A stretch of 64,000 nucleotides of DNA from an uncultured Collinsella sp. (GCA_958415665.1 CATYZK010000004.1:1-64000); one strand, 5' to 3'; shown: positions 19,049 to 27,868, counted from the stretch's first letter. Notes: generated from the sequence alone by a model not told the origin. Translations and numbers: made by a program.

Positions 19049-19068
19049 CAAACCAAAAGCTGACCAAA
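19049..19068 (-). promoter_or_regulatory. Shared competence box, copy 1 (upstream of comEA)
   Basis: TTTGGTCAGCTTTTGGTTTG on the minus strand, ending 75 bases before the comEA ATG. The identical 20 bases occur 71 bases before yraN-comM-dprA at 47604-47623. The element holds two TTTGGT half-sites 11 bases apart. It follows the thiI terminator directly. Confidence 0.75.
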
Positions 19069-19142
19069 ACCTTGCGAAATAATGTCCATTTATTCAGGCG
19101 CACGTCAGCAAATGAACACTTAGCCGCAAAATGCCCAGATAT

Positions 19143-19176
19143 CAAAAGACCGACGATGCAGGCGCATCGTCGGTCT
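19143..19176 (-). terminator. Terminator after thiI
   Basis: AGACCGACGATGC pairs perfectly with GCATCGTCGGTCT (13 bp, four-base loop) and is followed by TTTT on the minus strand, 11 bases past the thiI stop. It isolates comEA from the mihF-gmk-rpoZ-thiI operon. Confidence 0.88.
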
Positions 19177-19186
19177 ATGCACAAAT

Positions 19187-20431
19187 TTACTCGTGATCTT
19201 GGTAAATCTCACGCGGAGCAAGCTCCGAATGTTTGCGTTTTAAGGTCTTAGGGGCCTTATATGTGTTGCTCTCGAAGTCGATGTACTCGGTCTGCTTGAG
19301 CAGGCGCTCAATCATCTCCTCGTGATCGAACAACTCCCAGGCCTCATGCACGGCATCGAGTTTAGCGTGCGTCTCGGGACGGCGCGGCATAAACAGCGTG
19401 CAGCAGTCGGGAGCGGCCTCAGTCGAGATATCGAAGGTACCAATCTCCTCGGCGCGTGCGATGATCTCCTGCTTGTCCGAACCGATGAGAGGACGGAACA
19501 CGGGGATCTTCACGGCCTCGTTAACGGCCATGATGTTCTCAAGCGTCTGGGAGGCAACCTGCCCAAGCGATTCGCCCGTAACGATGGCCTTGGCACCCTC
19601 GATGTGTGCAATGCGCTCAGCAACCGAATACATAATGCGGCGATACATGATCACGCGCAGGTTGCTGGGACAGGTGACCGAAATCTCACGCTGGCAGTCG
19701 CCAAACGGCACCACGTACAGGCGGCCGATCTGGACACCCGGCTCAAGCGCACGGATGATGTCCTGCACCAAATACTCACTCGTATCGGGCGTCTGCGGAC
19801 GACCGGAGAAATGTACCGGCACGCACACCGCGCCGCGGCGCGCGAGCATCCAGGTCGCCACCGGAGAATCGATACCCGACGACAGCAGCGTCACGACCTT
19901 GCCGGCAGAACCCACCGGCAGACCGCCCACGCCGCGCTCGGAGCGCGCGTACACATAAACGCTACCCTGGACCACCAGTACGTGCACCATCGCATCGGGG
20001 TCGTGCATTTGAACCTTTTTATCGGGAAAGGCCTCACACAGCACCTCGCCCACCTGACGATTGATATCGATCGAGGTGAGCTCATAGTCAGTATTGGAGC
20101 GCTTGGCGTGCACCTTAAACGAATCGAAGGAACCAAACTCGCGCAGCGCCTTCACGGCGGCGGCGCAGTACTCCTGCGGGTCGCGGTTGGTGTGATACGC
20201 CAAAGACACACGGGCAACGCCGGGGACGGTGCGGATGACACGCGCCGCCTCGTCGGCCTGATGCTCGTTAAAGGTCACGAGGATATAACCGGAAATTCGA
20301 GACACGGCGTTCACGGAAAAGGCGGCCAAGGCCGCCTTGATGTTATCCATGAGGATATGCTCAAAATGTGCGCGGTTCTTGCCCTTCAGTCCAACCTCGT
20401 GATAGTGGACCAGGCAGACGCGAGCTGCCAT
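19187..20431 (-). CDS. thiI: tRNA 4-thiouridine synthase ThiI
   Basis: A 414-residue enzyme that adenylates and thiolates U8 of tRNA and in some organisms feeds sulfur into thiamine. A ferredoxin-like plus THUMP region precedes the PP-loop SSGIDSPVATW (near residue 185). There is no C-terminal rhodanese domain, as is normal outside enterobacteria, so sulfur must come from a separate IscS-type donor. It starts directly after the rpoZ stop (TAAATG) with no clear ribosome binding site, implying coupling. Confidence 0.93.
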   Translation of the reverse strand: MAARVCLVHYHEVGLKGKNRAHFEHILMDNIKAALAAFSVNAVSRISGYILVTFNEHQADEAARVIRTVPGVARVSLAYHTNRDPQEYCAAAVKALREFGSFDSFKVHAKRSNTDYELTSIDINRQVGEVLCEAFPDKKVQMHDPDAMVHVLVVQGSVYVYARSERGVGGLPVGSAGKVVTLLSSGIDSPVATWMLARRGAVCVPVHFSGRPQTPDTSEYLVQDIIRALEPGVQIGRLYVVPFGDCQREISVTCPSNLRVIMYRRIMYSVAERIAHIEGAKAIVTGESLGQVASQTLENIMAVNEAVKIPVFRPLIGSDKQEIIARAEEIGTFDISTEAAPDCCTLFMPRRPETHAKLDAVHEAWELFDHEEMIERLLKQTEYIDFESNTYKAPKTLKRKHSELAPREIYQDHE

Positions 20432-20713
20432 TTAGGCTTCAGCAACCTTGTGGCCGAGCGCCTTCTCGTAACGGGCCTCGTCGTAAGAGATGTCGCCGTC
20501 GACAATCTCGTCCATAGCCATCGAGATGGTATCGGCACCGGAAAGCCCGATGGTGATGTCATCGACATCCTGGACGGCAAGCACGCGGTTGTGCTGGCCA
20601 CGCAGCATGCTATTGATGTCGCAGGCGCGCTTGGAGGCAAGCGAAGCGAGCAGGAAGCGGTTGTGATCGGTCTTCTCCAGAAGATCGTCAATGCAAGGCT
20701 TTACAACGGACAC
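20432..20713 (-). CDS. rpoZ: RNA polymerase omega subunit
   Basis: A 93-residue omega subunit that helps assemble the beta' subunit. The conserved block DDLLEKTDHNRFLLASLASKRACDINSML is clear. The start is GTG with GAGG close upstream. gmk-rpoZ is a conserved pair in actinobacteria and Firmicutes. Confidence 0.92.
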   Translation of the reverse strand: MSVVKPCIDDLLEKTDHNRFLLASLASKRACDINSMLRGQHNRVLAVQDVDDITIGLSGADTISMAMDEIVDGDISYDEARYEKALGHKVAEA

Positions 20714-20718
20714 GGACC

Positions 20719-21288
20719 TCAGATCCTTTCATGCATATCGAGAACGCGAACGAGCTCATCGGTCGCGCGGTCGAGATCGTCATTCACCACGACGTCGTCG
20801 TAGCGGTCGGCAAGGGCAAGCTCATCGGCGGCGTTTGCCATACGCAGCTCAATCGTCTCGGGCGTCTCGGTACCGCGACCGACTAGACGCTCGCGGAGCA
20901 CCTCAAGCGAAGGCGGCTTGATAAAGATCAGCACGGCCTCGGGGAAACGCTCCTTCACCTGCAGAGCGCCCTGGACATCGATCTCCAAAATCAGAGACGC
21001 GCCCGAGGCGAGCTTGGATGTGACCTCGCTCACCAACGTGCCGTAGCAGTTACCGTGGACCTCGGCCCACTCAACAAACTCACCGTTTGCCACGCGGCGG
21101 TCGAACTCCTCGCGCGTCAGAAAAAAGTAGTTGACGCCGTCGACCTCACCTTTGCGTGGTGCTCGCGTGGTAGCCGAAACCGTCAGGCCCAGGTTCGAGC
21201 GGCGCTCGCGCACACGAGTGACGAGCGTACCCTTGCCTGCGCCTGACGGTCCAGAAATCACAAAGAGCTTGGAATCCTGAGCGCTCAC
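20719..21288 (-). CDS. gmk: Guanylate kinase
   Basis: A 189-residue enzyme that phosphorylates GMP to GDP with ATP. The P-loop GPSGAGKGTL is at residues 13-22, and the GMP-binding segment TTRAPRKGEVDGVNYFFLTREEF follows. The start is GTG, overlapping the region just after the mihF stop, so it is probably translationally coupled. mihF-gmk-rpoZ is the standard actinobacterial order. Confidence 0.96.
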   Translation of the reverse strand: MSAQDSKLFVISGPSGAGKGTLVTRVRERRSNLGLTVSATTRAPRKGEVDGVNYFFLTREEFDRRVANGEFVEWAEVHGNCYGTLVSEVTSKLASGASLILEIDVQGALQVKERFPEAVLIFIKPPSLEVLRERLVGRGTETPETIELRMANAADELALADRYDDVVVNDDLDRATDELVRVLDMHERI

Positions 21289-21597
21289 TTATTTGGTCAG
21301 CTGCTCGAGGAGCTGCTCGCGCTGACGGACGCCGAGGCCCTGGACGCGACGAGTAGCGGAGATACCGAGCTCCTCCATGATCTTGGCGGCCTTGGCCTTG
21401 CCATAACCGGGGAGAGACTCGATGAGAGTGGAAACCTTCATGCGGGAAGCGATGGGGTCATCGGAGTTGAGCACGGACTCGAGGGACTTCTCGCCCTTCT
21501 TGATCTGCTCGCGAAGCTCAGCGCGGGCGTGACGTGCGGCAGCAGCCTTCTCAAGAGCCTGCTTGCGCTGCTCGTCGGTAAGCTGAGGGAGTGCCAT
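21289..21597 (-). CDS. mihF: Actinobacterial integration host factor (mIHF)
   Basis: A 102-residue nucleoid-associated DNA-binding protein of the actinobacterial mIHF family, unrelated to the HU-like IHF of proteobacteria. The helix-two-turn-helix segment SLPGYGKAKAAKIMEELGISATRRVQGLG is well conserved. ATG 21597 has GGAGG five bases upstream. It leads the mihF-gmk-rpoZ-thiI operon and is the best single marker that this genome is actinobacterial. Confidence 0.93.
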   Translation of the reverse strand: MALPQLTDEQRKQALEKAAAARHARAELREQIKKGEKSLESVLNSDDPIASRMKVSTLIESLPGYGKAKAAKIMEELGISATRRVQGLGVRQREQLLEQLTK

Positions 21598-21685
21598 TCG
21601 TACCTCCAAATAGTTGGGTTATATCTGATTCAATAATTGTCATTTTAGCACGTAGAACGTACAAAATGCCTAATCGCGGCTCCAT

Positions 21686-21714
21686 AGGTTAGACGATACC
21701 CGCAAAAAGTGCAA
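21686..21714 (-). promoter_or_regulatory. Promoter of mihF-gmk-rpoZ-thiI
   Basis: On the minus strand TTGCAC is followed after 17 bases by TAACCT. The start site would be about 80 bases before the mihF ATG. Matches are moderate. Confidence 0.45.
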
Positions 21715-21733
21715 TATACTGCGCCCAAAGTTA

Positions 21734-21791
21734 AGCCCCTGACCTGCGATTCCACACAAAGGATGGGAAAGTTTACGCAGGCACAGGGGCT
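21734..21791 (-). terminator. Long hairpin between pyrF and mihF
   Basis: AGCCCCTG plus CTGCG pair with CGCAG plus CAGGGGCT around a loop of about 27 bases. It lies 45 bases past the pyrF stop and is the only candidate terminator of the pyr operon. The T tract is poor on the minus strand (TTAACTTT) and slightly better on the plus (TATTTT). The large, structured loop leaves open another RNA role. Confidence 0.5.
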
Positions 21792-21836
21792 ATTTTGTGC
21801 TAATGAGACCCAAAAGTGGTGACTTAGGGGAATCTT

Positions 21837-22553
21837 TTACGCGACGTTTTCGACCAGCTCGGCGACGATGGCGTCAAAGGCGGCAACCGGATCGTCGGCA
21901 CCGGTGATGGGACGGCCCACCACAATGTGGCTTGCGCCACGCTCGATAGCCTGAGAAGGCGTCGCCACGCGGGACTGGTCACCAAGGGCGGCACCCACCG
22001 GACGCACACCCGGAGTCACGATCAGGGCATCAGGACCCAGCAGCTCACGCATGTCGTGAGCCTCCATCGGTGAGCACACGATGCCATCGATGCCGTTGGC
22101 CTGAGCAAGCTTTGCCAAGCGGGCGGCCTCCTCGGCCACGGGCGACTCGACGCCGATCTCGCTCAAGGCATCCTGATTCATGCTCGTGAGCACGGTAATG
22201 GCGACGAGCTTGGCGCGGTCCTCACGCGCCTCCTCGGCACCCTCGCGGCAGGCAGCGAGCATAGCACCCGAGCCCAGGCCGTGGACCGAAAGCAGGTCGG
22301 CACCGGCAAGCGAGGCCGAGCGGGCAGCGCCGCGCACCTGATGCGGAATGTCATGGAACTTAAGGTCGAGGAAGACCTTAAAGCCAAGGTCCTTAAATGT
22401 CTTGACGATCTGGGGGCCTTCAGCGTAATAGAGCGTCATGCCGACCTTGAGCCAGGCGGCATGGCCCGAAAGCTCGTGGGCGAGCTCGAGCGCGCGCTCA
22501 CGGTCGCAGTCGAGGGCGACGATAACACGGTCGCGGGCATCATTCTCTAGCAT
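21837..22553 (-). CDS. pyrF: Orotidine 5'-phosphate decarboxylase
   Basis: A 238-residue TIM-barrel enzyme that converts OMP to UMP, the last step of de novo pyrimidine synthesis. The catalytic segment FLDLKFHDIP holds the Lys-Asp network and TPGVRP is near the phosphate site. It is the last gene of the pyr operon; its ATG overlaps the end of pyrD by seven bases. Confidence 0.96.
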   Translation of the reverse strand: MLENDARDRVIVALDCDRERALELAHELSGHAAWLKVGMTLYYAEGPQIVKTFKDLGFKVFLDLKFHDIPHQVRGAARSASLAGADLLSVHGLGSGAMLAACREGAEEAREDRAKLVAITVLTSMNQDALSEIGVESPVAEEAARLAKLAQANGIDGIVCSPMEAHDMRELLGPDALIVTPGVRPVGAALGDQSRVATPSQAIERGASHIVVGRPITGADDPVAAFDAIVAELVENVA

Positions 22554-23470
22554 TCGAAAGCACCTACCAGCTCGTTGATGTCCTTCACGCCCTGGGACTC
22601 GGCCCAGGCTTCGAGCTCATGCGCGATCTTAAGCGAAGCACACGGATCGACGAAGTTGGCCATGCCGACCGACACGCAGGTGGCGCCGGCCAGGATAAAC
22701 TCAGCCGCATCCTCGCCGGTCATGACACCGCCGACACCGTTGATGGGGATATCGACGGCCTGGGCAACCTCCCAGACCATGCGCACGGCGATGTGGTGGC
22801 ACAGCGGGCCCGAAAGGCCGCCCTTGGGCTTGGCCACGCGGGACTTGCGGGTATGGACGTCGATGGCCATGCCCTGGATGGAGTTGATGACCGAAAGGCC
22901 ATCGGCGCCAGCAGCCTCGAGGGCCTTGGCGATCTCGGCGACGTTGACCGGCGCCATCTTCACGAACAGCGGCTTATCGGTCACCTTGCGGCAGGCAGCC
23001 ATAACGGAGGAGGCGCCCTCGGGCGTGGAGCCCATGGCGGCACCGCCGGCGGCGATATTAGGGCAGCTCACGTTTATCTCGTAGCCGGCAGCCCAGGGGC
23101 ACAGCTCGACATACATCTCGAGTGCGCGGACAAACTCGTCAACGGAGTGGCCGGCAACCTGACAGATGACCTGGCAGCCGTCCTTGGACAGCTGTTCGAG
23201 CCACGGACCGGACTCGCGAGCAAAGGCGGCCACGCCGGGGTTCTGAAGGCCCACGGAGTTGATCATGCCGCCGGGAATCTCGGCCATGCGGGGCGCGGGA
23301 TTGCCGGGCCAGGGCTCGGCAGCGCAACCTTTGGTGGTGATGGCGCCCAGCTGGGAAACATCAAAGAAGTTCTGGAACTGCCAACCGTAGCCAAAGGTAC
23401 CGGCTGCGGTGTTGATGGGGTTCTGCATCTTGACGCCGCCGAAATCGACGGCCATGTTCACGGTACCCAC
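22547..23470 (-). CDS. pyrD: Dihydroorotate dehydrogenase B, catalytic subunit
   Basis: A 307-residue class 1B flavoenzyme that oxidises dihydroorotate to orotate and passes electrons to PyrK. The FMN-barrel shows NPINTAAGTFGYG, the active-site Cys segment EINVSCPN, and the glycine loop NGVGGVMTGEDA. I choose GTG 23470, which overlaps the pyrK stop (TAGTG) and has AAGGTGG about ten bases upstream; ATG 23455 is an alternative. NAD is the likely acceptor through PyrK. Confidence 0.94.
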   Translation of the reverse strand: MGTVNMAVDFGGVKMQNPINTAAGTFGYGWQFQNFFDVSQLGAITTKGCAAEPWPGNPAPRMAEIPGGMINSVGLQNPGVAAFARESGPWLEQLSKDGCQVICQVAGHSVDEFVRALEMYVELCPWAAGYEINVSCPNIAAGGAAMGSTPEGASSVMAACRKVTDKPLFVKMAPVNVAEIAKALEAAGADGLSVINSIQGMAIDVHTRKSRVAKPKGGLSGPLCHHIAVRMVWEVAQAVDIPINGVGGVMTGEDAAEFILAGATCVSVGMANFVDPCASLKIAHELEAWAESQGVKDINELVGAFEC

Positions 23471-24261
23471 TAGAAGACCACCACCTTGGAAGCATCGAAC
23501 ACGGGGCCGCACATGCAGGCGCCCTTCATACCGTCGACCGTCTCGACATTGCAGGTGTTGCAGGCGCCAAAGCCACAGCTCATCATGCGCTCAAGCGACA
23601 CCTCGCAGTACGCACCGGCCTCGGCGGCTGCGGCGGCGACCTTCTTCATCATGACGGCGGGACCGCAGCTGGCCACGTAGTCGAAGCCGCCCTCTCCAAG
23701 CAGCTCGGCTGCCGGGTCGGTGCAAAAACCGTGCGTGCCGAGCGAGCCGTCGTCGGTGCACACATTGACCGTGTCGCAAAGAGCACGGAACTCATCGACG
23801 CCCACGGCCTTGGACGCGGTGCCAAAGCCCAGGCACACGTCGACGTCCACGCCCTGCTCGGCAAGCATGCCGGCCAGGCACAGCACGGGCGGAACGCCAA
23901 TGCCGCCGGCGACAAGCAGCGCCTTCCTGGTGCCCTCGGGCACGAACCAGCCGCGACCGCCAGGGCCCAGCAGGTTGGAGGTGGAGCCAGGGGCCATCTG
24001 CGACAGACGACGGGTGTCGTCGCCCACGACGGCGTACCACAGCTCGACGGTGCCGGCCTGGGCGTCGGCGCGATAGAAGCTCAAGGGCACGCGAAGCAGC
24101 GAGGACGCATCGCCGGGCACGGCGATGTTCACAAACTGACCGGGCTTGAGCGCACTTGCAAGCTTGGGGGCCGAGATAACGAGCGAGAAGATGCCGTCGG
24201 CAATCTCCTGGTTCGAGACGACCTCGAAGTCGTGCATGCGCGCAGTGGAAGGTGTGGGCAT
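23470..24261 (-). CDS. pyrK: Dihydroorotate dehydrogenase B, electron-transfer subunit
   Basis: A 263-residue FAD and 2Fe-2S protein that carries electrons from PyrD to NAD. A ferredoxin-reductase-like FAD domain is N-terminal (RVPLSFYRAD), then an NAD-binding domain (LLVAGGIGVPPVLCLAGML). The cluster cysteines are C-terminal: MMSCGFGACNTC then GACMCGP. Pairing with the adjacent pyrD defines the type 1B enzyme of anaerobic and Gram-positive bacteria. Confidence 0.94.
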   Translation of the reverse strand: MPTPSTARMHDFEVVSNQEIADGIFSLVISAPKLASALKPGQFVNIAVPGDASSLLRVPLSFYRADAQAGTVELWYAVVGDDTRRLSQMAPGSTSNLLGPGGRGWFVPEGTRKALLVAGGIGVPPVLCLAGMLAEQGVDVDVCLGFGTASKAVGVDEFRALCDTVNVCTDDGSLGTHGFCTDPAAELLGEGGFDYVASCGPAVMMKKVAAAAAEAGAYCEVSLERMMSCGFGACNTCNVETVDGMKGACMCGPVFDASKVVVF

Positions 24262-24308
24262 AGACGCTCCAATCCCCCATGCGGTTGCATGGTTCAGGCG
24301 AACAGAAA

Positions 24309-24333
24309 GCGCGGCACCGCAAGGGCGCCGCGC
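24309..24333 (-). terminator. Hairpin between pyrC and pyrK
   Basis: GCGCGGCGCC and GGTGCCGCGC arms around a five-base loop, followed on the minus strand by CTTTCTGTT. It lies in the 92-base gap inside the pyr operon, the only real gap there. It may reduce expression of pyrK-pyrD-pyrF or protect mRNA ends; the T tract is interrupted. Confidence 0.45.
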
Positions 24334-24353
24334 ACAAAAGCGATAAGGCTATG

Positions 24354-25643
24354 CTAGCAGATGCAGCCGTCGGCGAGCGTCTGCTTGCCGCCGACAAACA
24401 CATCGGTGGCACGACCGGTGAGCGTGCGGCCGGCAAAACCGGAGTTCTCGGCACGCGACTCGTAACCGTCCTCGCCGACCGTCCAGGTTGCGGTGGGATC
24501 GAACACGGTCAGGTCGGCAACGGAGCCCGCCTTGACCTGAACCTGGTCGAGGCCCAGGATCTCACGCGGCTTGATGGCCATGAGCTCGACCATGCGGCCC
24601 ATGCTCATCTTGCCCGTGTTGACCAGCTCGGTGAGGACGAGCGACAGCGAAGTCTCGAGGCCGATCATGCCGAAGGGCGCAAGCTCGAACTCGCGGGCCT
24701 TCTCCCACGGGGTGTGGGGAGCGTGATCGGTGACGATAACGTCGACGGTGCCGTCGATGACGCCCTGGCGGATGGCCTCGGCATCCTCCTCGGTACGCAG
24801 CGGCGGATTAACCTTGAGCGAGGTGTTGTAGGTCTCGTCCAGGTCGTTCTCGGTCAGGAACATGTGGTGCGGGGTGGCCTCGCAGGTAACCTGAACGCCA
24901 GCGGCCTTACCGGCACGCACGATCTCCAGGCCATGGGCGGTGGAGATGTGCTGGATGTGCAGCTTGGCACCGGTCAGCTTGGCGATCTCGATGTCGCGGG
25001 CGATCTGGAGCTCCTCGCCGGCAGCCGGCCAACCCTCGAGAGCCAAACGGGTCGAGACCTTGCCCTCGTTGATCTGGCCGTGGCCGACCAGGTCCTCGTC
25101 CTGGCAGTGGCTCATAAAGACCTTGCCGAACATCTTGCCGTAGTCCATGCAGCGACGGAGCATGCCCGCGCCCTGCACGCCGCGACCGTCGTCGGTGAAG
25201 GCGACGGCGCCGCGGGCGACCATATCGCCCATCTCGGACATAGCCTCGCCCTTAAGACCGCGGGTCATGGCGCCCGACGGATAGACGCGGCAGTGACCGA
25301 CCTCGGCAGCGCGGGACTTGACGAACTCCACGACGGTGCCGTTATCGGTGACGGGATCGGTGTTGGGCATGGAGCACACGCCGGTAAAGCCGCCCTTGGC
25401 AGCTGCGCGGGTGCCGCTCTCGATGTCCTCTTTGACCTCGTAGCCGGGCTCGCGAAGGTGAACGTGCATATCCACCAGACCGGGGACGAGGTACTTGCCG
25501 GAAAGGTCGCGGACCTCGGCTCCCTCGACGGCGAGATTCTCGCCGACCTCGGCGATCTTGTCGCCGTCAATCAGGACGTCAACGACACCGTCAAGCTCGA
25601 CGGACGGGTCGACGACGTGGGCATTCTTAAGAAGCAAGGCCAT
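24354..25643 (-). CDS. pyrC: Dihydroorotase
   Basis: A 429-residue zinc amidohydrolase that closes carbamoyl aspartate to dihydroorotate. The metal motif DMHVHLREPG and the later ATPHH and TDHAPH segments mark a type I enzyme of Gram-positive kind. The ATG at 25643 has GGAGGTG eight bases upstream; frames up to 25799 are shadow sequence inside pyrB. It overlaps the end of pyrB by 17 bases. Confidence 0.96.
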   Translation of the reverse strand: MALLLKNAHVVDPSVELDGVVDVLIDGDKIAEVGENLAVEGAEVRDLSGKYLVPGLVDMHVHLREPGYEVKEDIESGTRAAAKGGFTGVCSMPNTDPVTDNGTVVEFVKSRAAEVGHCRVYPSGAMTRGLKGEAMSEMGDMVARGAVAFTDDGRGVQGAGMLRRCMDYGKMFGKVFMSHCQDEDLVGHGQINEGKVSTRLALEGWPAAGEELQIARDIEIAKLTGAKLHIQHISTAHGLEIVRAGKAAGVQVTCEATPHHMFLTENDLDETYNTSLKVNPPLRTEEDAEAIRQGVIDGTVDVIVTDHAPHTPWEKAREFELAPFGMIGLETSLSLVLTELVNTGKMSMGRMVELMAIKPREILGLDQVQVKAGSVADLTVFDPTATWTVGEDGYESRAENSGFAGRTLTGRATDVFVGGKQTLADGCIC

Positions 25644-26571
25644 TATCGGCACCTCCAAGCAGCAGATACAGGATAGCCATACGCACGCAGATACCGGCGT
25701 AGACCTGCTCCAGGATGACGGAGCGTTGCGGGTGGTCGGCCATATAGGAGTCGAACTCGACGCCGCGGTTGATGGGGCCCGGGTGGCAGATGATCGCATC
25801 GGGCTTCATGAGCTTCTCGCGGTCCTTGGTCAGGCCGAAGAGCTTGTGGTACTCGCGAATCGTGGGGAACGGAGCGCCCTCGAGGCGCTCCTGCTGCACA
25901 CGCAGCATGTAGACGACGTCCAGCTCGGGCAGGACGGAATCGAGGTCGCTCGTCACGTGGTCGCAACCCAGAACCTCGGGCGCCGGCGGCAGCAGCGTGC
26001 CGGGGGCGACGGCGTAGGTCTCGCAGCCCATGATCTTAAGAGCAGGGATCAGCGAGCCGCAGACGCGGGAGTGGGCGATATCGCCGACGACGGCGACCTT
26101 TAGACCGTGGAAGTCACCCTTGTGCTCCCAGATGGTGTACAGGTCGAGCAGGGCCTGCGTGGGATGGTTGTGCTTGCCGTCACCGGCGCAGATGACGCTC
26201 GCGGGCGAGTTCTGCGTGACGATATAGGGGGCGCCGGCGTGCTTGTCGCGCACGACGATGCAGTCGATCTTGTAGGCGTTGAGGGTCTCGACGGTGTCGA
26301 CGAGGCTCTCGCCCTTGACCGTGGAGGTCGAGGAGCCGCCGAAGTTAAGGCTGTCGGCCGAAAGGCGCTTCTCGGCGAGCTCGAAGGAGCTGCGGGTACG
26401 CGTCGAGGGCTCGTTGAACATGTTGACGATGGTCTTACCCTTGAGCGTGGGGACCTTCTTGATGGCACGCTCGTTAACCTCGGAGAACGCCTTGGCGGTC
26501 TCGAGGATGAGCTTGATGTCCTCTTCGGAGTACTCGGTAATGTCGATCAGGTGCTTATGGTTGAACGCCAC
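25627..26571 (-). CDS. pyrB: Aspartate carbamoyltransferase, catalytic subunit
   Basis: A 314-residue enzyme that joins carbamoyl phosphate and aspartate. The carbamoyl-phosphate motif STRTRSSFE and the HPTQALLDLYT segment are present. No pyrI regulatory subunit is adjacent, so regulation is probably through PyrR. A GTG at 26583 is also in frame, but GGGAGG abuts it; GTG 26571 has this site 11 bases upstream and starts MAFNHKHLIDI, so I chose it with modest certainty. Confidence 0.93.
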   Translation of the reverse strand: MAFNHKHLIDITEYSEEDIKLILETAKAFSEVNERAIKKVPTLKGKTIVNMFNEPSTRTRSSFELAEKRLSADSLNFGGSSTSTVKGESLVDTVETLNAYKIDCIVVRDKHAGAPYIVTQNSPASVICAGDGKHNHPTQALLDLYTIWEHKGDFHGLKVAVVGDIAHSRVCGSLIPALKIMGCETYAVAPGTLLPPAPEVLGCDHVTSDLDSVLPELDVVYMLRVQQERLEGAPFPTIREYHKLFGLTKDREKLMKPDAIICHPGPINRGVEFDSYMADHPQRSVILEQVYAGICVRMAILYLLLGGADNGLAS

Positions 26572-26575
26572 GGTA

Positions 26576-27172
<597 letters not shown>

Positions 27173-27199
27173 TCACATGTCTTGACTGCTGACACAGTC

Positions 27200-27240
27200 A
27201 AAAAAATAGATGCCCGACCGCTCAAAGCGGACCAGACACC
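27200..27240 (-). terminator. Attenuator terminator in the pyr leader
   Basis: On the minus strand a GC-rich imperfect hairpin around GGTCCGC-TTTGA-GCGGTC is followed by TATTTTTTTG, 40 bases before the pyrR ATG. A terminator ahead of the first gene, next to a PyrR-like hairpin, is the hallmark of PyrR attenuation. Confidence 0.75.
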
Positions 27241-27284
27241 CACAGGAAAGGCTACTCTTTGGCAGCTATGTAATTCCATGTGGG
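27239..27284 (-). promoter_or_regulatory. PyrR-binding hairpin of the pyr leader
   Basis: CCCACAUGGAA and UUCCUGUGGG form the base of a stem-loop. The loop region reads GCCAAAGAGUAGCCU, resembling the PyrR-box core (UCCAGAGAGGCU type). It directly precedes the terminator, matching the anti-antiterminator position in Bacillus-type pyr leaders. Confidence 0.65.
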
Positions 27285-27540
27285 TATCTCGTACCCCTTT
27301 AATGGTCAAGGGATAGTGTAGCCAACCTAGAGCGTAATTGCGAGTATAAATACAGAGCAATCCGTAAACGGAGTCCAATGCTCCATAAACCTATATATAT
27401 TTGTGGGACGAGCTTGAAAACGCACGCACGAGCTGGCATAATCCCCTCTGCTGCACGCAAATCGGATCTACGTCCAGGGCCGTGGCGTGGGCACTATCGC
27501 CAAAAGAGGAATATCTCTGTGTAGATTACGCACAGGGAGC
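27285..27540. other. Intergenic space between divergent pyrR and rpmB
   Basis: No gene. On the minus strand it must contain the rest of the pyr leader and the pyr promoter. An AT-rich patch at about 27340-27405, with TATTTATACT and TATATATA, is the likely promoter area, but I could not settle on a -35/-10 pair. Confidence 0.4.
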
Positions 27541-27548
27541 TGCTTCTG

Positions 27549-27557
27549 TGCTATAGT
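27549..27557 (+). promoter_or_regulatory. Extended -10 promoter of rpmB
   Basis: TGCTATAGT, identical to the rpsT element on the other strand. It gives a leader of about 48 bases before rpmB. Confidence 0.6.
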
Positions 27558-27611
27558 TCAGGCTTGTTTGTTAACGCGACATGTTCGTTTGTCGCCCAAG
27601 GAGGGTCAGTT

Positions 27612-27800
27612 ATGTCCAAAGTTTGCGAAGTTTGCGGTAAGCACCCCGTTGCCGGTCGCTCCATCAGCCACTCTCACCGCGTCACCAACCGTAAGTTCCG
27701 CCCCAACATCCAGCGCGTCTACGTCGTCGTCGATGGTCACCGTCGCAAGATGAACGTTTGCTCCACCTGCCTCAAGTCCGGCAAGGTTGCGCGCTCCTAA
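27612..27800 (+). CDS. rpmB: 50S ribosomal protein L28
   Basis: A 62-residue L28 with the signature KVCEVCGKHPVAGRSISHSHRVTNRKFRPN. It has two Cys pairs (CEVC and CSTC), the zinc-ribbon form of L28. The ATG is preceded by AAGGAGG. It is a single-gene unit on the plus strand with its own promoter and terminator, divergent from pyrR. Confidence 0.97.
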   Translation: MSKVCEVCGKHPVAGRSISHSHRVTNRKFRPNIQRVYVVVDGHRRKMNVCSTCLKSGKVARS

Positions 27801-27868
27801 ATAAGGTCTTACCAACAAGTACCTCGGACTCTCCGGGTCAAAGACCTCGCGTTCACATAGAACTTACC

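Noticed and set aside
18974..19051. Longer comEA starting at TTG 19051
   Set aside because: It would place the start inside the shared box and add residues not seen in ComEA, while ATG 18973 has a strong ribosome binding site.
21294..21304. TTTGGTCAGCT, an 11-base partial match to the competence box
   Set aside because: It is on the opposite strand inside the last codons of mihF (LTK stop), lacks the second half-site, and is explained by coding.
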